In this document: piece by piece, positions 1 to 7,921 of the stretch
Layout: each line of letters begins with the position of its first letter
Position numbering within the stretch: position 1 is the stretch's first letter
Origin: Chitinophagales bacterium
Lineage (GTDB): Bacteria; Bacteroidota; Bacteroidia; Chitinophagales; CAIODY01
DNA: 36,741 nucleotides
NCBI GenBank assembly: GCA_947449695.1
Contig: CANFST010000029.1
Coordinates: forward strand, 1-36,741
Reading direction: 5' to 3'
Program-made: the position numbers and the translations under genes
Notes under the pieces: generated by a model
What the model was told of the DNA's origin: nothing
The model's database searches: none
What the model saw: the letters and a program-made list of their open reading frames with translations, nothing else

Positions 1-987
1 CATCTTACCGAAAATTTTGAAACAAAAAATAAATCTGTAATCAAAGGCGTTGGCGATGATTGTGCTGTGATTGATAATGGTACTGATAAGTTCACATTGG
101 TAAGCACTGATATTTTAGCTGAAGGAATTCACTTTGATTTGATGTATACTCCTTTAAAGCATTTGGGTTACAAGGCTGTTGCAGTTAATCTGAGTGATAT
201 TTATGCCATGAATGGAAAGCCTTTATACATAACAGTTTCAATGGCATTGAGTAGCAAATATACAGTAGAGGCAATCAGCGAAATTTACGAAGGAATGAAA
301 GCTGCTTGTGAAAAGTATGGCGTTGATTTGATTGGAGGTGATACCACAAGTTCATTGAAAGGACTATTTTTAAGCATCACTTTAATTGGTGAAGTGGAAA
401 AGGAAAAAGTAGTTTATCGTAGTGGTGCAAAGCCTAAAGATTTAATTTGTTGCAGTGGCGATTTAGGTGCGGCATTTATGGGTTTACAATTATTAGAACG
501 TGAAAAGCAAGTATTCATAGCCTATCCGGGCGCTTCAACGGATTTGGAAAATCAAAAGTATTTATTGCAGCGTCAGTTAAAGCCTGAGCCACAAAAAATG
601 ATTATTGATATTTTGGCTGAAAAAAATGTAGTGCCTACATCAATGATAGACGTATCAGATGGCTTGAGCAGTGAATTACATCATTTGTGCACAAACAGCA
701 AATGTGGTGCTGTGGTTTATGAAGAAAAAATACCAATACAATCTGATACTTATGAAATGGCAGTGAAATTGAATATTGACCCGGTTACCACAATGATGAA
801 TGGTGGAGAAGATTATGAGTTGTTATTTACCATTTCACAAAATGATTATGAGAAAATAAAAGATGAACCAGAAATTCGTGTAATTGGCTACACAACTGAA
901 GAAGTTGGGGTGGTTGACTTAATAACCAAAGGCGGCAATAAAGTAAAAATTGATGCTGCAGGTTGGAAAGCATTTAATAAGGAATAA
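1..987 (+). CDS. thiL: thiamine-monophosphate kinase (ThiL), 5'-truncated
   Basis: ThiL phosphorylates thiamine monophosphate to the cofactor thiamine diphosphate with ATP, in the cytosol. The reading frame is open from the first base of the window, so the start codon lies upstream; 328 residues are visible and roughly 10-20 should be missing. Visible PurM/ThiL-superfamily motifs are the N-terminal GVGDDCAV nucleotide/Mg site (residues 17-24 of the visible part), VNLSDIYAMNGKP, LIGGDTT, SMIDVSDGLSSEL and the C-terminal GGEDYELLF signature. A GTG occurs in frame at position 67, but starting there would delete the GDD motif, so it is rejected. It ends 11 nt before the ComF-type gene and is probably cotranscribed with it. 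No other thiamine gene is in view. Confidence 0.93.
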   Translation, partial: HLTENFETKNKSVIKGVGDDCAVIDNGTDKFTLVSTDILAEGIHFDLMYTPLKHLGYKAVAVNLSDIYAMNGKPLYITVSMALSSKYTVEAISEIYEGMKAACEKYGVDLIGGDTTSSLKGLFLSITLIGEVEKEKVVYRSGAKPKDLICCSGDLGAAFMGLQLLEREKQVFIAYPGASTDLENQKYLLQRQLKPEPQKMIIDILAEKNVVPTSMIDVSDGLSSELHHLCTNSKCGAVVYEEKIPIQSDTYEMAVKLNIDPVTTMMNGGEDYELLFTISQNDYEKIKDEPEIRVIGYTTEEVGVVDLITKGGNKVKIDAAGWKAFNKE

Positions 988-998
988 ATATTTTACTG

Positions 999-1703
999 AT
1001 GATTGCTGCGATAAAAAATAATTTTGAAAACGTATTTCATTTATTTTTTCCAAACCCATGTTTGGGATGCGGCAAGCAATTATTTAAAGGTGAGGAAATT
1101 CTTTGTATGGTTTGTGAAAGCGAATTGCATATCACTCCGTTTCATCAACACCAATACAATTTTGTAAGCGAAAAATTTGTTGGCAGAGCGAAAGTTGAAA
1201 ACGCAACAAGTATGTTGTTGTTTGCAAAAGAAGGTATGGTGCAACATTTAATGCACCTTTTAAAATATCAGAATAAGCCTGAGGTTGGAATTTATCTTGG
1301 AAAAAAATATGGTGAATTGATTAAAAAGGAATCGGCTTACCAGCATATAGATTGCATTGTTCCAGTGCCTCTTCATGAAGAGAAGAAAGCAAAACGTGGT
1401 TATAATCAATCAGAATATTTTGCAATCGGGTTAGGTGAAGCTATGAATACACCTGTGTTGGCAAATGGTTTAAAAAGATTAAATCTGAAAGAGTCGCAAA
1501 CCAGAAAGAAAAAATTTGAACGCTGGAAAAATGTTGAACACGATTTCGATTGCCCCAATGAATCGCTTTTAGAAAACAAGCACATATTGTTAGTAGATGA
1601 TGTGCTCACAACAGGAGCAACGTTAGATTCTTGTTGCAGCGTTTTGAATCAAATTAAAAATATAAAAGTGAGTATTGCAACAATCGCAGTGGTAATGCGA
1701 TAG
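999..1703 (+). CDS. ComF family phosphoribosyltransferase-like protein
   Basis: A 234-residue ComF/GntX-type protein. An N-terminal zinc ribbon is formed by C21-x2-C24 and C36-x2-C39. A type I phosphoribosyltransferase fold follows, with the VPVPL strand (about residues 121-125), RGYNQ (133-137) and the PRPP-binding loop LLVDDVLTTGAT (about 197-208) containing the DD pair. In competent bacteria ComFC helps natural transformation; in many other bacteria its role is unsettled, so only the family is firm. It starts with ATG 11 nt after thiL. Its stop lies 7 nt from the stop of the convergent gene on the other strand, with no terminator hairpin between them. Confidence 0.88.
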   Translation: MIAAIKNNFENVFHLFFPNPCLGCGKQLFKGEEILCMVCESELHITPFHQHQYNFVSEKFVGRAKVENATSMLLFAKEGMVQHLMHLLKYQNKPEVGIYLGKKYGELIKKESAYQHIDCIVPVPLHEEKKAKRGYNQSEYFAIGLGEAMNTPVLANGLKRLNLKESQTRKKKFERWKNVEHDFDCPNESLLENKHILLVDDVLTTGATLDSCCSVLNQIKNIKVSIATIAVVMR

Positions 1704-1710
1704 TTTGCTT

Positions 1711-2400
1711 TTAATATTTCCTCATTTTGAACAAGCGAATTCCAAAATAAATCAACACTAACAAAATAAAAAATACAGGCGAAAAGCCCATTAACAATAA
1801 CGATAAGCTGCTTTTATTTGTATATGATGTAAGGTTATTGCTTTCCTTGATTAAATCTTTTGTTAGTTGGGCTGATAAATCTTTTTGCAAATCTTGAAAT
1901 ACTTGAAATGATGGCCGCAAACTTTGCAAACGATAATCAGCAGCTTTATCTACCTCCTTGTTATTAATCAATTGCATAAAAGTATCTAATCTGATTTTGT
2001 AATTGCTATAAGATTCATTAATAGAATTTATTTGGTCTTTATCTCTAAAAATAGCAAAAGTTGAGCTGTCGAATTTTTTTAAATCTTCATTAGTCAATTG
2101 GACAAAATTCCAAACATTTTTTTTGAATTTATTTTCCTCAATTTCATCTTCTTTTACTATAAGATTTACCGCATTTCGTTGAATGTTGCTGGAGTGAACC
2201 AACATGCTGTTTACCGCTTTAATGTCATAGGAACTTGCAGCAATTAAATCAGAATATTTTTTGTCAATTTGCCGAGAATTCAGGTATTGTAAAGATTGTG
2301 CAACAAAAATGATAAGCGCAAAAAACAAGAAAACGAATAAAGCAATTCTTTCCTGATTGAAAAAATTTGATTTGTTGTTTTCTGAATCTGGTGTTTCCAT
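1711..2400 (-). CDS. two-TM protein with four-helix-bundle-like ectodomain
   Basis: Unrecognised 229-residue protein. After a polar N-terminus there is a TM segment (IALFVFLFFALIIFVAQ), then about 150 residues of predicted helical, charged extracytoplasmic sequence, a second TM segment (LSLLLMGFSPVFFILLVLIY) and only about 10 cytoplasmic residues (RLFKMRKY). The TM-helical bundle-TM layout resembles the ligand-binding half of chemoreceptors and sensor kinases (4HB_MCP-like), but there is no HAMP, kinase or MCP signalling domain. ATG at 2400 is preferred over an in-frame TTG at 2439 because a TACATTTG -7-like box (2418-2425, minus strand) lies between them. Its stop is close to that of the convergent comF gene, and the ABC-F gene ends 45 nt upstream. 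Function unknown. Confidence 0.75.
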   Translation of the reverse strand: METPDSENNKSNFFNQERIALFVFLFFALIIFVAQSLQYLNSRQIDKKYSDLIAASSYDIKAVNSMLVHSSNIQRNAVNLIVKEDEIEENKFKKNVWNFVQLTNEDLKKFDSSTFAIFRDKDQINSINESYSNYKIRLDTFMQLINNKEVDKAADYRLQSLRPSFQVFQDLQKDLSAQLTKDLIKESNNLTSYTNKSSLSLLLMGFSPVFFILLVLIYFGIRLFKMRKY

Positions 2401-2417
2401 GTTGTATAGTTTGTTGA

Positions 2418-2425
2418 CAAATGTA
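2418..2425 (-). promoter_or_regulatory. Bacteroidota -7 box (TACATTTG) before the two-TM gene
   Basis: On the minus strand the sequence TACATTTG matches the Bacteroidota TANNTTTG element 17 nt before ATG 2400. A TTG at the -33 spacing is not obvious, so this is only a half-match. Its position supports the ATG start over TTG 2439. Confidence 0.3.
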
Positions 2426-2445
2426 AAACTTTCTATCAAAAAAAA

Positions 2446-4359
2446 TTAACCGATTTCACTCACCAATTCTTCCCAACTATTCATCAAAGCCAGCAATTCA
2501 TTTTTTAATTTTTGGTGTTCAGCAAACAATTGCTTGTATTCGTTGCCATTGAAATCAGCCATGCTACCCATTTTTGATTCGATTACCGAGATTGCATGTT
2601 CAGTGGTGGCAATTTTCTTTTCGCAATTTTCTAAATCTTTTTTGCGACGTTCTTTCTCTTTTTCATCAACACGATTATCTGATTTTTCTTCTTTTGATTT
2701 CTTTTCTTTGGCTTTCAGATTGGCAGCCATTTGTTCTTCAAAATCACGAATGTTGCCTAGTTTTTTCTGCTCTAAGAAATAGTTGATATCACCCAAATAT
2801 TCTTTCACATTACCATCTAAAAATTCAAAAGTTTTGGATGTTAAACCAGCTAAGAAATCTCTATCATGACTGATTACAATGATGGTTCCGTTAAATCTTT
2901 CCAATGCGTCTTTTAATACTTCAATGCTTCGGATATCTAGGTGATTCGTAGGTTCATCTAGAATCAAAACGTTGTGTTCTTCCAACATCAATTTTGCTAA
3001 ACTCAATCTACTTTTTTCACCACCACTCAATACTTTTACACGTTTGGTTACATTTTCACCACTGAATAAAAATGCGCCAAGCAAACTTCTTGCATTCATA
3101 TTAGCACCTGGATGCATAGCATTTTCAATAGTTTCAAGTACCGTATCGTTGCTTTGTAATTTTTCAGATTGATGCTGAGCATAATACCCGATTGAAACAT
3201 TTGTTCCAATATTTAAAACGCCTTCAAAATTTTCTTCACCCACAATCATTTTACCCATAGTGGTTTTACCCATTCCATTCTTACCTACAAAACCAATTTT
3301 TTCACCACGTTCTATTTTTAAACTTACGTTTTTCAGAATATTTTTTTCACCAAAACTTTTGCTTAAACCAATAACTTCAATCACATTTAAACCACTTCTT
3401 GGCGCATCGGGAAAAGTGAATTTCATAGAAGAAGTATCCTCATTATCAACTTCCATCACCTCCATTCTATCCAGCTTTTTAATGAGTGATTGAGCCATGG
3501 TGGCTTTACTTGCCTTGGCTCTGAACTTATCAATCAATGCTTCAGTGCGTTCATATTCTTTCATCTGATTTTTTTGCGTAGCCAGTTGCAACTCACGTTG
3601 GGTAACTCGTTCAATCAGATAGTCATCGTATTTGCATTTGTAATCATAAATTTTTTGATTACTGATTTCAATAGTTCTGTTGGTAACTGTATTCAAGAAA
3701 GTTCTATCATGACTTACCATTAAAACAACGCCGCTATAATTATTCAACCATTCTTCCAACCATTGAATACTTTCAATATCCAAGTGATTGGTAGGTTCAT
3801 CCAATAAAATTACATCGGGATGTTGCAATAGAATTTTCGCCAACTCAATTCGCATTAACCAGCCTCCACTCAATTCTGAAGTATGACGGTCGAAGTCAGT
3901 TTGTTTAAAACCCAAGCCCTCTAATACTTTGATGGTGTCTGCTTCGATAGTTTCAGCACCAAGTAAATCCAGACGTTCTAAAATATCGCTTTGTTCCACC
4001 AACCAATCCATGTATTTATCATGATTGGGATCGGTATTGATAATTAAGTCGGTAACTTCTTCCAAGCGTTTTTGTAAACGCATAATTTCATCAAAAGCAG
4101 TTTTAGTTTCAGCCAAAACTGTTTTATCTAAATTGACTTTTAAATCTTGTGGGAGGTAGCAGATTTTAGTTCCTTTTGCTACATCAATTGAGCCTGTGGT
4201 GCTGTTTTGCCAACCTGCAATAATTTTCATTAAAGTGGATTTGCCTGCACCGTTTTTGCCAGCCAAACCTACACGTTCACGTGGGTTGATAACAAAACTG
4301 ACATTGTCGAAAAGCACTGTGGCTCCGAATTTTACTGATACTGAATTTACCGTTAACAT
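2446..4359 (-). CDS. ABC-F family ATP-binding cassette protein
   Basis: A 637-residue duplicated ABC ATPase without membrane segments, hence ABC-F: soluble proteins that act on the ribosome (Uup/EttA/YdiF-like or antibiotic-protection types). First cassette: Walker A GLAGKNGAGKST (31-42), signature LSGGW, Walker B VILLDEPTNHLD. A charged linker of the P-site-tip type follows. Second cassette: Walker A GFVGKNGMGKTT, signature LSGGEKSRLSLAK, Walker B LILDEPTNHLD. The last 90-100 residues are a Lys/Glu-rich coiled coil (ANLKAKEKKSKEEKSDN onward), as in Uup/YdiF-like members. ATG start. The MFS gene lies 81 nt upstream on the same strand. Subfamily, and so housekeeping versus resistance role, cannot be decided by eye. 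Confidence 0.93.
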   Translation of the reverse strand: MLTVNSVSVKFGATVLFDNVSFVINPRERVGLAGKNGAGKSTLMKIIAGWQNSTTGSIDVAKGTKICYLPQDLKVNLDKTVLAETKTAFDEIMRLQKRLEEVTDLIINTDPNHDKYMDWLVEQSDILERLDLLGAETIEADTIKVLEGLGFKQTDFDRHTSELSGGWLMRIELAKILLQHPDVILLDEPTNHLDIESIQWLEEWLNNYSGVVLMVSHDRTFLNTVTNRTIEISNQKIYDYKCKYDDYLIERVTQRELQLATQKNQMKEYERTEALIDKFRAKASKATMAQSLIKKLDRMEVMEVDNEDTSSMKFTFPDAPRSGLNVIEVIGLSKSFGEKNILKNVSLKIERGEKIGFVGKNGMGKTTMGKMIVGEENFEGVLNIGTNVSIGYYAQHQSEKLQSNDTVLETIENAMHPGANMNARSLLGAFLFSGENVTKRVKVLSGGEKSRLSLAKLMLEEHNVLILDEPTNHLDIRSIEVLKDALERFNGTIIVISHDRDFLAGLTSKTFEFLDGNVKEYLGDINYFLEQKKLGNIRDFEEQMAANLKAKEKKSKEEKSDNRVDEKEKERRKKDLENCEKKIATTEHAISVIESKMGSMADFNGNEYKQLFAEHQKLKNELLALMNSWEELVSEIG

Positions 4360-4440
4360 AAGGGCGGCGAAGATAACAAGAAGAAATAGTTTAATTGCAA
4401 GACTGATGAAACAATAATTATAATTCTATTTCAATAACGA

Positions 4441-5667
4441 TCAATCCTCCAAATGCAATTTCCACAATTTAGGCGCTAGTTTTATTGTGCTTAAGCATAC
4501 GCCAATATTTACTGTTGCACCTGCAATTACCGAAGGCACTAAACCCAGCAAACGAGCCGCCATACCCGATTCGAAGCTGCCAATTTCATTGCTGCTGCCA
4601 ATGAAAATAAAATTAATTGCCATCACCCTGCCTCTCATTTCGTTAGGTGCATAAATTTGGTAAATCACGCTTCTCACAATCACACTCACATTATCAAATG
4701 CGCCACTCAACAATAAAAATGCAAGACTTAAATAAAAAATTTTCGACAACGCAAAGCCAATCATACACACACCAAACAACAACACATTTATCACAAACCA
4801 TTTGCCAGCATGGCGTTTGATAGGATGATATGCCACCCACAAGCTGCACAATACAGCACCCAATGATGGTGCAGCTCTCATCAAACCAATTTCAATTTTG
4901 CCCACATGCAAGGTTTCATAAGCGAACACAGGAATCAGCGCAACTGCGCCACCAAACAGCACTGCCAACATATCCATTGCCATTGCTGATAGCATAATTT
5001 GATGATGAAAAACAAAATGAATTCCTTCTTTCAATCGTTGCAAAGTTGTTTCCATCGGCTTCTTCACTTCAATATGTTTGTAGCGAACGCTGATAAAAAA
5101 AATAAATCCGATGATAACTAATGCTACCACAATCAGCATCGAAATTTTTTCGCCAATGATGCCATACAATAAGCCACCCAACGCTGGACCGGCTACTGTG
5201 GCTGAATTCCAAACAATACTTCCCCAAGTTGCTGATTGACCGTACATTTCTTTTGGAACAATTTGCGCCATCATTGCACTTTGTGCTGGTGCAAAAAATC
5301 CACGAGCAATGCCCGTTAAAAAAATGACGCCGTAAAAATATTTTACCAGCAAACGTGGCTCTGATAGTGGATTCCAAACTAATGCAGCAAATAAAATTGC
5401 ACAGAATAAATAACCGCCGACTGATGCTAAAATAATTTTTTTTCGATTGTATAAATCAGCTACGTTACCCGAAAATAATGCCACAGCCATAAATGGAATA
5501 GCTTCTGCTAATCCTGTAAAACCCAATGCCAATGGGCTTTTGGTGATTTCATACACAAAAATGCTGATGATTACACTTTGCATTTGCAATCCTAAAATGA
5601 ACAAAAATCTGCCCAATTGGTAATTACGATAATCTCTGATTTTTAAAATATTGAAAGCTGTTAACAA
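4441..5667 (-). CDS. MFS transporter (EntS/MFS_3-like)
   Basis: A 408-residue polytopic protein with about 12 hydrophobic segments, typical of the major facilitator superfamily. The N-terminal INKL-like stretch FNILKIRDYRNYQLGRFLF and the loop between TM2 and TM3, GNVADLYNRKKII, match the MFS motif A pattern (G-x3-D-x2-R/N-R-K). The second-half loop NEMRGRVMAINFIFIG is typical of the EntS/multidrug-like (MFS_3) group. These are inner-membrane, usually proton-coupled exporters of small molecules; the substrate is unknown. It precedes the ABC-F gene on the same strand with an 81 nt gap and could share its transcript. There is no siderophore gene nearby to justify an EntS call. Confidence 0.85.
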   Translation of the reverse strand: MLTAFNILKIRDYRNYQLGRFLFILGLQMQSVIISIFVYEITKSPLALGFTGLAEAIPFMAVALFSGNVADLYNRKKIILASVGGYLFCAILFAALVWNPLSEPRLLVKYFYGVIFLTGIARGFFAPAQSAMMAQIVPKEMYGQSATWGSIVWNSATVAGPALGGLLYGIIGEKISMLIVVALVIIGFIFFISVRYKHIEVKKPMETTLQRLKEGIHFVFHHQIMLSAMAMDMLAVLFGGAVALIPVFAYETLHVGKIEIGLMRAAPSLGAVLCSLWVAYHPIKRHAGKWFVINVLLFGVCMIGFALSKIFYLSLAFLLLSGAFDNVSVIVRSVIYQIYAPNEMRGRVMAINFIFIGSSNEIGSFESGMAARLLGLVPSVIAGATVNIGVCLSTIKLAPKLWKLHLED

Positions 5668-5826
5668 GAGAAAAAAATTAAATAGTGTAATGGTGTTTCA
5701 AAGGAATTCTAATTACATCGAAACGAAAAATATTGACCTGTTATTTTTTGCACAATGAAATTTTAACAACACTATCCCAAATAAAAAGTTTGATTTACTA
5801 TTTTTGAACTCTTTAAAAAACCTTCA

Positions 5827-7053
5827 ATGCCAAGAGTTTTACGTATCATTAATCGACTGAATTTAGGCGGACCAACTTACAATGCCGCCTATCTCACTAA
5901 ATATTTAGCACCCGAATTTGAAACGCTTTTAATTGCTGGAAACAAGGATGAAACCGAAGCCAGTAGCGAATTTATCGTAGATAGTTTGGGGTTGAAAGCT
6001 CGATATGTAAATGGTATGTATCGCAGTTTGAATCCGCTGAAAGACAGAAAAGCATTTGCCGAAATCAAACAAATCATTCGTGAATTTAAACCAGATATTG
6101 TGCATACTCATGCGGCAAAGTCAGGCGCATTGGGGCGTTTGGCGGCAGCGCAATGTAAAGTGCCAGTGATTGTTCACACCTTTCATGGTCATGTTTTTCA
6201 TTCTTATTTCAATTCGATGGCAAATAATGTGTTCATCAATATTGAACGATATTTGGCAAAAAAATCAACAGCCATTATTGCTATCAGCGATTTGCAAAAA
6301 AAGGAACTGACAAAAGATTTTAGCATTTGTGCGCCAGAAAAAGTTCATGTTATTCCGCTAGGGTTTGATTTACATCGTTTTCAAAATAATCAAGCGGAGC
6401 AGCGAAAACAATTTCGTGAGTTTTATGGATTGGATGAAAACACAGTAGCAGTGGGTATTATCGGTCGATTGGTGCCGATTAAAAACCATGTCATGTTTTT
6501 GCAAATGGTAAAAAACATAAAGGATGCTGTTACACAAAAAGTGAAATTCTTTATCATCGGCGATGGCGAAGACCGAATGAAAGTAGAAGCAAAAGCAACT
6601 GAATTAGGCATAAACTTTTCATCGCATCATTGGATTGAAAATGAAACAGAGCGAAATAAAATTTCAACCAAACCAAATCTTGAAAGCGAAATTATTTTTT
6701 GTAGCTGGATGCAAAATATCCCAACAGCTTTAGCTGGCTTGGATTTGGTAACGATGACATCTTTCAACGAGGGCACACCAGTAAGTTTAATTGAATCTTT
6801 AGCAGCCAACAAACCAGTTGTTTCAACCAAGGTTGGTGGTGTTGCAAATGTAGTGCAGGATAATGTTACAGGATTTTTAACCAAAACTTCTGAAATAAAT
6901 ATTTTCTCACAACACGTAAAAAATTTGGTTGCTAATCGTGGGCTTCGTGAGCAAATGGGTCGGAAAGGTTTTGAAAGTGTAAACCAAAAATTTGGTTACG
7001 AAAGATTGGTTGAGGATGTAAGACAATTGTATTGGCAATTGTTGAAACAATAA
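5827..7053 (+). CDS. GT4 family glycosyltransferase
   Basis: A 408-residue GT-B glycosyltransferase. The N-terminal acceptor domain has the glycine loop NRLNLGGPTYN (residues 9-19) and PDIVHTHAAKSGALGR. The donor domain has VGIIGRLVPIKNH and the retaining GT4 signature FNEGTPVSLIESLAANKP with the E-x7-E pair, followed by the GGV...VTGFL loop. It probably adds a sugar to a cell-surface or capsular polysaccharide or glycolipid at the membrane, but donor and acceptor cannot be read. About 20 polar residues (HHWIENETERNKISTKPN region, around residues 268-288) interrupt the donor domain where family members are usually continuous. ATG start; plsY follows after 32 nt. Confidence 0.87.
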   Translation: MPRVLRIINRLNLGGPTYNAAYLTKYLAPEFETLLIAGNKDETEASSEFIVDSLGLKARYVNGMYRSLNPLKDRKAFAEIKQIIREFKPDIVHTHAAKSGALGRLAAAQCKVPVIVHTFHGHVFHSYFNSMANNVFINIERYLAKKSTAIIAISDLQKKELTKDFSICAPEKVHVIPLGFDLHRFQNNQAEQRKQFREFYGLDENTVAVGIIGRLVPIKNHVMFLQMVKNIKDAVTQKVKFFIIGDGEDRMKVEAKATELGINFSSHHWIENETERNKISTKPNLESEIIFCSWMQNIPTALAGLDLVTMTSFNEGTPVSLIESLAANKPVVSTKVGGVANVVQDNVTGFLTKTSEINIFSQHVKNLVANRGLREQMGRKGFESVNQKFGYERLVEDVRQLYWQLLKQ

Positions 7054-7085
7054 AAAATGGTATATTCGCATTCTTTTTGAATTCA

Positions 7086-7736
7086 ATGTTTCCAGTTTTA
7101 GAAAATATCGCCATTCTGTTAGCCTATTTTTTGGGCTCAATTCCAACTGCAGTTTGGGTAAGTAAATATTTTTATGGTATTGATATTCGTCAGCATGGAA
7201 GTGGAAATGCCGGTACCACCAATACTTTACGAACTTTAGGTAATGTACCTGCAGTGTTTGTTCTGTTAGTGGATGTTTTAAAAGGAATTGCTTCAATTAA
7301 GTTAGCTTACTTGTTCTCAACTTATTCACCATCTTCTGATGCTTTTATTAATTTTCAAGTGATATTAGGTATTGCAGCTGTTACTGGGCATGTGTTTCCG
7401 ATATTTGCGCAGTTTAAAGGCGGAAAAGGAATTGCAACTATGTTTGGTGTTTTATTGGGCATTCATACTGAAGTTGCTTTGCTCTGTATGTTAGTGTTTT
7501 TTATATCTTTAGTGTTTTCGAAATATGTATCTCTTAGTAGTTTGATTGCAGGTGTAACTTTACCACTCTTGATATTTATTGCCTTTAAACATGATGATCA
7601 AATATTATTAAGAATGTTCGCAATAACAGCTGCCTTCATTGTGATTGCAACACACCAAAAAAATATCCAACGCTTGATGAATGGCACTGAAAGTAAAACG
7701 TATATTTTCAAAAAGAATCGTAATAATAATCAGTAG
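7086..7736 (+). CDS. plsY: acyl-phosphate:glycerol-3-phosphate acyltransferase (PlsY)
   Basis: PlsY transfers an acyl group from acyl-phosphate to glycerol-3-phosphate in the inner membrane, the first step of phospholipid synthesis. The 216-residue protein has about five TM segments and the family motifs: GSIPTAVWVSK near the N-terminus, GSGNAGTTNTLRTLG (glycerol-3-phosphate region), and FKGGKGIATMFGVLLG (acyl-phosphate region). Family length is usually 190-220. ATG 7086 is chosen because the frame's earlier ATG at 7032 would overlap the glycosyltransferase end and add 18 residues absent from the family. It is likely cotranscribed with the upstream GT4 gene. Partner plsX is not in the window. 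Confidence 0.94.
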   Translation: MFPVLENIAILLAYFLGSIPTAVWVSKYFYGIDIRQHGSGNAGTTNTLRTLGNVPAVFVLLVDVLKGIASIKLAYLFSTYSPSSDAFINFQVILGIAAVTGHVFPIFAQFKGGKGIATMFGVLLGIHTEVALLCMLVFFISLVFSKYVSLSSLIAGVTLPLLIFIAFKHDDQILLRMFAITAAFIVIATHQKNIQRLMNGTESKTYIFKKNRNNNQ

Positions 7737-7921
7737 TTTTTTAATTTCCCATTGAACATCTCTTTTGCAAGATAAAAACAAGTGAGAGCTTAAACATCAG
7801 AAGTTGGTTTTAGATTTCGGATGTGGAACATATGTAGAGTTGATTTAACCTCTTCTTCATTTTTCTTTTCTACTTCAACCATCTTTTTCGTTTATTTTTA
7901 TCGCATCAAAATTTTATTTCA
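7737..7921. other. 185-bp intergenic gap, plsY to pafA
   Basis: No gene, RNA or clear hairpin was seen. The last 40 bases before the pafA start contain an AT-rich TATTTTTA, a one-mismatch version of the TANNTTTG promoter box, too weak to call. Confidence 0.4.

Noticed and set aside
67-987. thiL starting at GTG 67
   Set aside because: The conserved GVGDDCAV motif lies upstream of that codon in the same frame; the gene is cut by the window edge.
2446-4359. ABC-F as an antibiotic-resistance determinant
   Set aside because: Housekeeping and resistance ABC-F proteins cannot be told apart by reading; the neighbours give no sign of a resistance island.
4441-5667. Naming the MFS gene entS
   Set aside because: Only general MFS_3 features are visible, and no siderophore genes are nearby.
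6907-7296. 129-residue minus-strand frame across the GT4/plsY junction
   Set aside because: It is antisense to two well-supported genes, has no recognisable domain, and low-complexity composition.
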